Shown one piece after another: positions 1-5,075 of a stretch of 5,075 nt of DNA (positions are counted from its first letter, which is position 1; every line of letters starts with the position of its first letter). The stretch is from Eubacteriales bacterium (GTDB lineage Bacteria > Bacillota > Clostridia > Oscillospirales > CAG-272): assembly GCA_028709565.1 (NCBI GenBank), contig JAQVWU010000244.1, positions 1-5,075 on the forward strand, written 5' to 3'. Below the pieces are notes generated by a model. The model saw only the letters and a program-made list of their open reading frames with translations, was not told the DNA's origin and searched no databases. Both the position numbers and the translations under genes were made by a program.

Positions 1-1
1 G

Positions 2-1267
2 AGCGGCGGGGTGTGGTATGACGATGAAGAAAAAATATTTAAAATGTGGTATGAAGCCGGATGGCTGCATCAAATGGCCTACGCGGTCTCGGCTGACGGT
101 ATACACTGGGAACGCCCCGACCTCGGTCTGGAGAGCGGAACCAATAAAATACTCCTGTACAAAGATTTCCGGCAGGATAAACTGCAGGGTGATTTAAATT
201 ATCTGCGTCCCGATTCCACCACCGTTTTTATTGACAGTGATACCCCGGATAAAAGCCAAAGATATAAGCTCTATTTAAGAAACCCGGGGGGCAGATATCC
301 CGGAATAGCTGCTGTCTCGTCTGACGGAATCAATTGGAATAATTTCAAATTCGGCAGCGAGGTATATGACAGGAGCACCGTCTTTTACAATCCCTTCAGG
401 AAAAAATGGGTTTACAGTATTCGTGACGTCTGGAATAATCGCTGCCGCAGTTACAGGGAATGCGACGATTATCTTGAGGGGTCTGTATGGCGTGAAGACG
501 AACAGCATAAATGGATGGCCTGTGACGATATGGATAAACCCAATCCGTACATAGGCTTCAAGCCGCAGCTGTATAACGTGGACGCCGTCGGTTATGAGAG
601 CATAATGCTGGGCATGTTCCAGATTATGTACGGACCCGAAAATGATGTCTGCGAACGCTCCGGCGTCCCCAAAATCACCGAGCTCATTCCCATGTACAGC
701 CGTGACGGTTATAATTTCACTCGCCCCTGCCGTGACAGCCTGATAAACGCGTCGCTGTATAAAAGCGCGTGGGACAGGGGTTATATACAGTCGGCAGGCG
801 GGGTAACCGTTATAAACGGAGATGAACTGTGGATATATTACGCCGGATTCGGCGGCGACGAAAACTATAATAAAACCAATTGGTTTACCAACGGTATCTA
901 CCGCAACGGGGCAACCGGACTCGCCAAACTCCGGCGCGACGGATTTGTCTCAATGGAGGGCAGCGGGAGTATTGCGACAAGAATGCTGAAGTTTGGCGGC
1001 AGACGTTCCATGCATGTCAACCTCAACGGCAGCCTGCAGATTCGGATTCTTTCGCCGGACGGTGAAGAAATCGCCGTATCTGATATAATAAATACCGATT
1101 CTACCGACGCTCAGCTTGATTTCGGCGAATTCGATTTGTCATCGCTGAACAATACACCGTTCCGTTTATTTTTTAATATTGACGGCAGCATCTATTCATT
1201 CAGATTCGCCGACCATAACGGCAGCAGCCACGGAGCCCGCGCCGCGGGCGTTGTAAACGGTATCTGA
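2..1267 (+). CDS. Glycoside hydrolase-like beta-propeller protein (GH32/GH43 superfamily-like), 5' partial
   Basis: The frame is open to the left edge (S-G-G precede the GTG at 11), so the true start is upstream and any signal peptide is not visible; at least 421 residues are present. Counting from the codon at 11, blade-like repeats of the type S-x-D-G-[IY]-[HN]-[WF] occur at about 27-36, 103-112 and 230-239. A DRSTVFYNPFRKKW segment (120-133) and WMACDDMDKP (168-177) also match, from memory, a family often annotated as glycosyl hydrolase family 32-like. Residues 303-325 (GLAKLRRDGFVSM, then S-I-A-T-R) lead into a C-terminal beta-sandwich-like region (about 333-400) ending YSFRFAD. The classical GH32 WMNDPNG motif is not seen, so substrate and even catalytic activity are unknown. 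A glycan-processing role is inferred from fold and locus. It is followed 29 bp later by the VanZ-like gene, probably cotranscribed. Confidence 0.75.
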   Translation, partial: SGGVWYDDEEKIFKMWYEAGWLHQMAYAVSADGIHWERPDLGLESGTNKILLYKDFRQDKLQGDLNYLRPDSTTVFIDSDTPDKSQRYKLYLRNPGGRYPGIAAVSSDGINWNNFKFGSEVYDRSTVFYNPFRKKWVYSIRDVWNNRCRSYRECDDYLEGSVWREDEQHKWMACDDMDKPNPYIGFKPQLYNVDAVGYESIMLGMFQIMYGPENDVCERSGVPKITELIPMYSRDGYNFTRPCRDSLINASLYKSAWDRGYIQSAGGVTVINGDELWIYYAGFGGDENYNKTNWFTNGIYRNGATGLAKLRRDGFVSMEGSGSIATRMLKFGGRRSMHVNLNGSLQIRILSPDGEEIAVSDIINTDSTDAQLDFGEFDLSSLNNTPFRLFFNIDGSIYSFRFADHNGSSHGARAAGVVNGI

Positions 1268-1296
1268 TTACAAACAAAACGATCGGAATAAACTAC

Positions 1297-1758
1297 ATGA
1301 ACCGAAAAATGCCGATACTTATATTAATCCTGATTATCGCCGCCACTGTGGTTTTCATCTTCGGCAATTCATTGACGCCGGGGGAAATATCGAACAAGAC
1401 CAGTCGCTCCCTTTCGCAGATTATACTCGGAATGATTGACCCCGGGGACAAAATCAACCCGGAATTCTTTCATAAATTCGTCCGCAAATCAGCTCATTTT
1501 GTCGAATTTGCCCTGCTGGGCGCTGAACTTATGTTGCTGACACTGTTTATAGCACCGCGCCGCCCGCTCAGACTTATCTTTATGCCGCTGTTTCTGTCGC
1601 TGATGACCGCCGTGACAGACGAATTCCTCCAGATTTTCACAACCAGAACCTCATCGGTGGCGGATGTCCTGCTCGATTATGCCGGTACTGCCTTCGGCAT
1701 CGCAGCAGTGACCGCAATATATCTTGTCCGTTCGCTTGTGTTTAAAAAAGAGAGATAA
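1297..1758 (+). CDS. VanZ family membrane protein
   Basis: A 153-residue, strongly hydrophobic protein with about four membrane segments (near 5-23, 66-86, 92-110 and 128-146). The family signature is clear: RKSAHFVEFALLG (63-75), TDEFLQ (107-112) and, after R117, S-x-A-D-V-L-L-D-Y-A-G-T-x-x-G (120-134). Its length is usual for single-domain VanZ-like proteins. VanZ itself gives low-level teicoplanin resistance in enterococci, but most homologues are uncharacterised and many lie in surface-polysaccharide loci, so a resistance role should not be assumed. The start at 1297 has a modest GGAA site 8 bases upstream; an ATG at 1309 is an alternative. The gene is 29 bp after the propeller gene and ends about 35 bp before a strong terminator, so it is likely the last gene of that operon. 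Confidence 0.85.
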   Translation: MNRKMPILILILIIAATVVFIFGNSLTPGEISNKTSRSLSQIILGMIDPGDKINPEFFHKFVRKSAHFVEFALLGAELMLLTLFIAPRRPLRLIFMPLFLSLMTAVTDEFLQIFTTRTSSVADVLLDYAGTAFGIAAVTAIYLVRSLVFKKER

Positions 1759-1791
1759 TCCGTTATATATTTTGCATTGTTCGCGCCAAAT

Positions 1792-1828
1792 AAAAAGAAC
1801 CGGAATTTTTTAACCGGTTCTTTTTTTG
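1792..1828. terminator. Bidirectional rho-independent terminator
   Basis: A perfect 12-bp stem pairs 1792-1803 (AAAAAGAACCGG) with 1815-1826 (CCGGTTCTTTTT) around an 11-base AT loop. On the + strand the right arm runs into seven T (1822-1828); on the - strand the mirror arm gives five T. It lies between the converging ends of the VanZ-like gene (stop 1758) and the kinase gene (stop at 1875), so it can serve both. The match is by eye; no folding energy was computed. Confidence 0.88.
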
Positions 1829-1874
1829 TCATAAATCATACAAAGCCTGTTGCCGTGCAGGGATTGTTTTTGCC

Positions 1875-3344
1875 TTATTGGCCTTTCGCCGCATAGGCCT
1901 GTTTTCTATCCTTATCTTTATCCTTACCCTTGACGGGCAGATAAGATTTATAGTATTTTTTATAATAACGATTATTATAATACTTACCCGACGACTTTTT
2001 GGCGTTGAGTATACAGCCCAGGATATCGGCACCCGAGTCCCTTATACTATTGATTGAATCGGCGATCAGCTGCATGTCGGCGTAGTCGTTCTTTATGACA
2101 TACAGCACGCCGTCAACACAGCCGTTCAACAACAGCGCGTCGGATACCAGTCCGACCGGCGGCGTATCCAGTATGATATAATCGCTGTGTTGGCGTAATT
2201 GTTCCAGCATGCCGCCGAAAAGCTTTATATCAACGGGCGTTTCGCTGATATCCGATCGTATCACCCGCAGGTTATCGCCGTAGGCAATCAGCGCGTCCTC
2301 CGCTTCGACCTTGCCTGAGAGCACATCCTGCAGCGAACTCATAATCACATCCAGTCCGAGCTGCTCCCCGACCGCGGGACGCCGGCTGTCACAGTCTATC
2401 AACACGACCTTTTTCCCTTTGGCTGACAGGGTGAGCGCAAGATTTATCGAAATGTTCGTCTTGCCCTCATCGCTGACCGCCGATGTTATATATATGACCT
2501 TGGCGCCTTTGCGCGCCGCCGTATACTGAAAAACTGAAGCCATTGCGGCGCACGCCTCACGGTAAACAGGCGGGGTATCTGCCCGTGATACAAGCATACC
2601 GGCGTCTGATTTATTATTGATATACGGTATCTCGGCGATGGCGTTCAGCCGCAGATATGTATTGATATCCTTGGATGTATACACCTTCGGATTGAGAATA
2701 CCCGGCAATACGCCCGCAAAAATGCCCGCCGCAATACCGACCGCCGCGAACAGCAGAATATACTGCACGTTGAATTTTTTAACAGGCTCGCTTTTTGAGG
2801 CATAATCCACCACCGTAACGCTGCCTATGTCAAGTTTTTCGGTCATCGCGTCTGGCAGCACATCCATCAGGGCGTTTACAATGCGGATGCTGTCCTCCTC
2901 GTCCGGCCATGTGGCCCTCACCTCGATAAAGGCGGTTTTTTCTATCACCTTGCAATCTATATATTCGCTCAGTTTATCCGGTGTCAGACTGTCGTCACCC
3001 AGTCTTCCGATGACAAGATTCAGCACGTAATTGCTTTTTGCCAGCTGGCTGACGGTGAGTACCAGGTTCTGCGCAAAGGCAACGTCCGAAGCTGAAGGAT
3101 TGTCCATGCTGCCGCTGGCCTGATAGGTCCCCTCGGCGTTTTTGGAGGTTATAATCATGGTAGCTTTGGAGTAATAGAACAGCTTCGGATCATCACCGGT
3201 TAAAAAATTCTGTACCGCGATACCGGCCGCTATCCCCAGAACAACACAGATGATAACGATATGCTTATATTTTAAAATACAGCGTAATATATCGTTTATC
3301 GTCAGGTGTTCATAATCTTTATTTTGCGCTTTAATGTTATCCAT
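1875..3344 (-). CDS. Fused Wzz/CpsC-CpsD polysaccharide biosynthesis tyrosine autokinase (BY-kinase)
   Basis: Membrane co-polymerase and ATP-dependent tyrosine autokinase thought to control chain length and export of capsule/exopolysaccharide. With the start at 3344 it has 489 residues. A Wzz-type N-terminal region has TM1 near 29-48, an extracytoplasmic loop of roughly 145 residues (short, as in Gram-positive CpsC/CapA) and TM2 near 195-217. The cytoplasmic kinase has Walker A TSAVSDEGKT (287-296, Lys295), Walker A' VVLIDCDSRRP (313-323, Asp317 and Asp319) and Walker B YIILDTPPVG (389-398, Asp393). A C-terminal cluster of seven tyrosines (455-468) would be the autophosphorylation site, followed by a Lys/Asp-rich tail. 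The EX2RX2R oligomerisation motif reads EACAAMA, with both arginines lost. Start choice: AGAGG at 3355-3351 sits 6 bases before the ATG at 3344, whereas the ATG at 3359 has no good site. It stands alone on its strand with its own promoter and terminator. No CpsB- or Wzb-type phosphatase is seen in the window. Confidence 0.9.
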   Translation of the reverse strand: MDNIKAQNKDYEHLTINDILRCILKYKHIVIICVVLGIAAGIAVQNFLTGDDPKLFYYSKATMIITSKNAEGTYQASGSMDNPSASDVAFAQNLVLTVSQLAKSNYVLNLVIGRLGDDSLTPDKLSEYIDCKVIEKTAFIEVRATWPDEEDSIRIVNALMDVLPDAMTEKLDIGSVTVVDYASKSEPVKKFNVQYILLFAAVGIAAGIFAGVLPGILNPKVYTSKDINTYLRLNAIAEIPYINNKSDAGMLVSRADTPPVYREACAAMASVFQYTAARKGAKVIYITSAVSDEGKTNISINLALTLSAKGKKVVLIDCDSRRPAVGEQLGLDVIMSSLQDVLSGKVEAEDALIAYGDNLRVIRSDISETPVDIKLFGGMLEQLRQHSDYIILDTPPVGLVSDALLLNGCVDGVLYVIKNDYADMQLIADSINSIRDSGADILGCILNAKKSSGKYYNNRYYKKYYKSYLPVKGKDKDKDRKQAYAAKGQ

Positions 3345-3350
3345 AATCAA

Positions 3351-3355
3351 CCTCT
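3351..3355 (-). promoter_or_regulatory. Ribosome binding site that fixes the kinase start
   Basis: On the - strand AGAGG (3355 to 3351) is followed by a 6-base spacer and the ATG at 3344-3342. The alternative ATG at 3359-3357 overlaps the region just upstream of this site and is preceded only by A-rich sequence without a purine-rich match. The start at 3344 is therefore preferred; it shortens the protein by five residues. Confidence 0.75.
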
Positions 3356-3391
3356 GCATGTTTTCATTTGCAAATAAAATTGCATAACAGC

Positions 3392-3420
3392 ATTATACCA
3401 CTATTCCCCTTTTCTGTAAA
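3392..3420 (-). promoter_or_regulatory. Sigma-A/sigma-70-type promoter of the tyrosine kinase gene
   Basis: Read on the - strand, a -35 box TTTACA (3420-3415, five of six consensus bases) is separated by 17 bp from a perfect -10 TATAAT (3397-3392). The -10 is preceded by TGG, giving an extended -10. Transcription would begin near 3385, leaving a leader of about 40 bases before the start at 3344. The first transcribed bases could fold into a small hairpin (TGCAA/TTGCA, 3384-3369), which may stabilise the mRNA 5' end. Confidence 0.75.
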
Positions 3421-3569
3421 TACCTGTTGCTTAATAATTTATTTTCTTTTTGTTATAAAATATTCTGCGAATAATCATATATTTTCACATTATTATGTCA
3501 TAGATAGAATTATATTAAAATATTTTATTTTGCATTCAAATTATGACATTTTTTTCCTTTAGTATGGCG

Positions 3570-3575
3570 TATAAT
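3570..3575 (+). promoter_or_regulatory. Possible -10 box for the rightward polysaccharide operon
   Basis: TATAAT occurs at 3570-3575 at the edge of the AT-rich region, the expected place for a rightward promoter. No good -35 is found at 17 bp (CATTTT); an ATGACA at 3543-3548 resembles TTGACA but is 21 bp away, which is too far for a normal promoter. If real, the leader to the start at 3765 would be about 180 bases. The call rests on position and the perfect hexamer only. Confidence 0.35.
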
Positions 3576-3674
3576 GTTTGCATTACGCGAGGTTCATTAT
3601 TTCGGCAGCATTATCGGATGCTTTTACGCCGATTACGGGATTTCACCGCATGTTTTAACCAAACAGAGGCGTTT

Positions 3675-3710
3675 ATGAATGAGCTAAAAATATTACAGGT
3701 CCGTTATTAA
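3675..3710 (+). CDS. Mini-ORF (11 codons) resembling a glycosyltransferase start; leader peptide or gene remnant
   Basis: An ATG at 3675 has a good AGAGG ribosome binding site (3665-3669, 5-base spacer) and encodes MNELKILQVRY before a TAA at 3708-3710. The first nine residues look like the N-terminus of group-4 glycosyltransferases, which commonly begin with Met, a few polar residues and then K-I-L-x-V before a glycine-rich stretch. That similarity is from memory and very short. It may be the 5' stub left when a glycosyltransferase gene was replaced by the downstream gene, or a translated leader. It ends 54 bases before the FemAB-like start. Nothing recognisable continues in any frame after the stop. 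Confidence 0.35.
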   Translation: MNELKILQVRY

Positions 3711-3750
3711 GGGGTTGCACTTTTTCGCATATGATGCAATAAAGGATATC

Positions 3751-3755
3751 GGGGA
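3751..3755 (+). promoter_or_regulatory. Ribosome binding site of the FemAB-like gene
   Basis: GGGGA at 3751-3755 lies 9 bases before the ATG at 3765 and is the best purine-rich site near this start; an AAAGGA at 3741-3746 is too far away. It supports the ATG at 3765 as the start. The TATAAT overlapping the start codon (3761-3766) looks coincidental. Confidence 0.6.
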
Positions 3756-3764
3756 AACTATATA

Positions 3765-4808
3765 ATGGAAATAGCTGTTAAGGAAAAACAAATCACACAA
3801 GGCATCAGTGACGCGGGAGATATTTATTACAATGAATCATACGGAAAATCATACGAAGATATCGAAAAAGGCGAATACATAAAGTTTGAATTTATATCCA
3901 ATCGGGGCACCGTGCTGCATCCGTTTATCAAACGCCCACTTCCCTGGCTGATTGACGGTAAACAGTATTACGATATTGTGACACCATACGGCTACGGAGG
4001 TCCGCTGATTATAAAGCTGTCAGGTAATGAGAATGAACTTATGTCGGATTTTGCATCCGCGTTTAATACATATTGCGTATGCAATGATATCATTTGTGAG
4101 TTTATAAGATTCCACACACTTTATGAAAACCACAGATATTGCGGAAATATTTATAATATCGCCTATAAACGCCGCACCATAGCCATTGACCTTACCGATC
4201 CGAACTATTATGATACCCAATTCAACGCCAAATGCCGCAACAGGGTACGCAAAGCAATAAAGAACGGCATAATCATCGAACCGGACCGGGAACTAAATAC
4301 AATAGATACTTTTGCGGAAATTTATTATATGACAATGACCAGAAATTGCGCAGAAGACTGCTACTTCTTCAGTAAAGACTATTTCCATGGTATTCGCAAC
4401 AATCTTGCCGGATCCGCGCTGCTGGTCAACGCAAAATACGAAGGGCAAATCATTGCGGCTTCCCTGTCCCTTTATACCGTAAAAGGTTTTGCTCATTGTC
4501 ATCTTACAGCCACAAACCCGGATTATTATCCGCTGGCAGCCAATAACCTGATTTTGAAAACGGTATGCGATATGCTGAGAACATACGGCTGTACATGGCT
4601 GCATCTAGGAGGCGGTTTGAGCAGCGCGGAGGATGACCCCCTATTCAAATTTAAACGCACATTCGGACGCGGCGACAAAAACTTTAAAGACTTTTATTTG
4701 GGAAATCGCGTGATAAATAACGAGATTTATGACAAAGCGATAAAAATCCGCAATGAACAGGAAAAAAAAATCGCAGACAATAATTGTTTTCTCTTACATC
4801 GCGGATAA
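3765..4808 (+). CDS. FemAB/GNAT-like transferase of a surface-polysaccharide locus
   Basis: A 347-residue soluble protein with no signal peptide or membrane segment. Features of the FemAB-like/GNAT-type (peptidoglycan-bridge-like) acyltransferase superfamily: TPYGYGGP at 73-80; IDLTDP at 141-146 followed by a basic helix NAKCRNRVRKAIKNGI (154-169); a Tyr-rich stretch around 187-207 (Y-Y-M-T-M-T-R-N then YFFSKDYF); A-H-C-H-L-T-A-T (243-250); and LHLGGGLSSAEDDPLFKFKR (279-298). Classic Fem enzymes move amino acids from aminoacyl-tRNA to lipid II. Relatives in capsule loci are thought to add acyl or aminoacyl groups to a sugar, so the donor and acceptor here are unknown. It is the first full gene right of the intergenic region and lies 21 bp before the priming transferase start, so the two are likely cotranscribed and act on the same lipid-linked glycan. 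Confidence 0.75.
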   Translation: MEIAVKEKQITQGISDAGDIYYNESYGKSYEDIEKGEYIKFEFISNRGTVLHPFIKRPLPWLIDGKQYYDIVTPYGYGGPLIIKLSGNENELMSDFASAFNTYCVCNDIICEFIRFHTLYENHRYCGNIYNIAYKRRTIAIDLTDPNYYDTQFNAKCRNRVRKAIKNGIIIEPDRELNTIDTFAEIYYMTMTRNCAEDCYFFSKDYFHGIRNNLAGSALLVNAKYEGQIIAASLSLYTVKGFAHCHLTATNPDYYPLAANNLILKTVCDMLRTYGCTWLHLGGGLSSAEDDPLFKFKRTFGRGDKNFKDFYLGNRVINNEIYDKAIKIRNEQEKKIADNNCFLLHRG

Positions 4809-4829
4809 AAAGTATTTGTGAGGTTACAT

Positions 4830-5048
4830 ATGTACGCAGCATATATAAAAAGACCGCTGGATTTCATCATATCTCTAATCGCGCTGATTGTGTTATCGCC
4901 CTTACTGTTGGCTGTGGCGATTTACGTAAAGATCAGAATCGGGTCGCCGGTAATTTTCAAACAAAAACGACCGGGAAAAGACGGACAGCTTTTTACGATA
5001 TACAAATTTTGGACCGGGACCGATAAACCTCCCCGCAAAAAGGTGTAA
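4830..5048 (+). CDS. Priming sugar-phosphate transferase (PglC/WcaJ family), N-terminal part, frameshifted
   Basis: This family transfers a sugar-1-phosphate from a nucleotide sugar to undecaprenyl phosphate, the first step of building the polysaccharide unit at the membrane. The N-terminus is typical: YIKRPLDFIISLIAL (residues 5-19) opens the re-entrant hydrophobic helix, followed by IGSPVIFKQKRPGKDGQLFT (37-56). The ATG at 4830 is preferred over the GTG at 4818, because GTGAGG (4818-4823) serves as its ribosome binding site with 6 bases of spacing. The frame stops at 5046-5048 after 72 residues, well short of the usual 180-220 or more. The expected continuation (G-V-T-K-Y-G-N-T-T-R-S) lies in another frame from 5042 to the window edge. 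One missing A in the run at 5037-5041 would explain this. The conserved KFRTM is also altered to KFWTG. The catalytic Asp-Glu pair would lie beyond the window. Confidence 0.8.
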   Translation: MYAAYIKRPLDFIISLIALIVLSPLLLAVAIYVKIRIGSPVIFKQKRPGKDGQLFTIYKFWTGTDKPPRKKV

Positions 5049-5075
5049 CAAAATACGGTAATACAACGCGCAGCA

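Larger units (their letters stand above)
3345..3764. other. Divergent intergenic region with two compositional halves
   Basis: About 420 bp between the kinase start and the FemAB-like gene. The kinase-side part (about 3361-3560) is strongly AT-rich and holds the kinase promoter but no convincing gene. The part from about 3565 to 3764 has composition more like coding DNA and contains a possible + strand -10 box, weak inverted repeats around 3603-3633, an 11-codon mini-ORF at 3675 and the ribosome binding site of the next gene. No tRNA, insertion-sequence end or CRISPR repeat was seen here. Confidence 0.7.

Noticed and set aside
275..508. Antisense open frame of 77 codons within the propeller gene
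   Set aside because: It lies entirely opposite a well-supported coding frame, shows no recognisable family or ribosome site, and looks like a codon-use shadow.
3368..3562. 64-codon + strand frame in the AT-rich intergenic region
   Set aside because: It overlaps the kinase promoter, has no ribosome site, and its low-complexity hydrophobic/aromatic translation is typical of AT-rich non-coding DNA.
3604..3611. GGCAGCAT resembling the ops/JUMPstart core GGTAGCNT used by RfaH
   Set aside because: One mismatch in an 8-base motif is expected by chance, and no RfaH/LoaP gene or validated hairpin context is seen.
3574..3678. 34-codon frame beginning MFALREV, overlapping the mini-ORF start by an ATGA
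   Set aside because: Its ATG overlaps the proposed -10 box, there is no ribosome binding site, and the peptide is unlike any family I know; the overlap is probably chance.
3715..3743. Possible second promoter TTGCAC with AATAAA immediately before the FemAB-like gene
   Set aside because: The -10 matches only four of six bases and the -35 is imperfect; the resulting leader would be very short, so support is insufficient.
4293..4604. Antisense open frame of 103 codons within the FemAB-like gene
   Set aside because: It is fully opposite a gene with clear family motifs; its composition is that of a shadow frame and no domain is recognisable.
1..5075. CRISPR array, tRNA/rRNA genes, insertion sequences or attachment sites
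   Set aside because: No regularly spaced repeats, tRNA-like cloverleaf, transposase fragment or terminal inverted repeats were noticed by eye on either strand.

Overview
The window looks like one part of a cell-surface polysaccharide (capsule/exopolysaccharide) locus of a bacterium, most likely a Gram-positive Clostridia-type member of the Bacillota. Three things suggest this: a tyrosine autokinase in which a short-loop Wzz/CpsC-type membrane module is fused to a CpsD-type kinase; a VanZ-family membrane protein; and a FemAB-like transferase next to a PglC/WcaJ-type priming sugar-phosphate transferase. Base composition is moderate in the genes and much more AT-rich in the central intergenic region. 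The taxonomic placement is inference.

Left part (1-1758, + strand): the 3' portion of a large beta-propeller protein related to the GH32/GH43 glycoside hydrolase superfamily (its start lies outside the window). A small VanZ-family membrane protein follows 29 bp downstream, probably in the same operon. This unit meets the kinase gene head-on at a perfect 12-bp stem-loop with T-runs on both sides (about 1792-1828), which can terminate transcription from both directions.

Centre (1875-3400, - strand): a single-gene unit for the fused polysaccharide co-polymerase/tyrosine autokinase. It has its own promoter (TTTACA, 17 bp, extended -10 TGGTATAAT) and the shared terminator. The ribosome binding site supports a start at 3344 rather than at the further-upstream ATG at 3359. 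The kinase has all three Walker motifs and a seven-tyrosine C-terminal cluster, but both arginines of the oligomerisation motif EX2RX2R are replaced by alanine.

Right part (3400-5075): an approximately 400-bp divergent intergenic region, very AT-rich on the kinase side. On the other side is a more balanced leader that contains an 11-codon mini-ORF with a good ribosome binding site. Its peptide resembles the first residues of a group-4 glycosyltransferase, so it may be a recombination scar or a leader peptide. Next come a FemAB/GNAT-like transferase and, 21 bp later, the start of a priming sugar-phosphate transferase. That last gene is broken by an apparent one-base deletion in an A-run close to the window edge, with further substitutions in otherwise conserved positions, so it is either a decaying gene or low-quality sequence at a contig end.

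Together the right-hand genes would start (priming transferase) and decorate (FemAB-like) a lipid-linked polysaccharide. The kinase would control its polymerisation and export, and the propeller protein could act on a glycan. No wholly new system is evident; the oddities are in details of known families.
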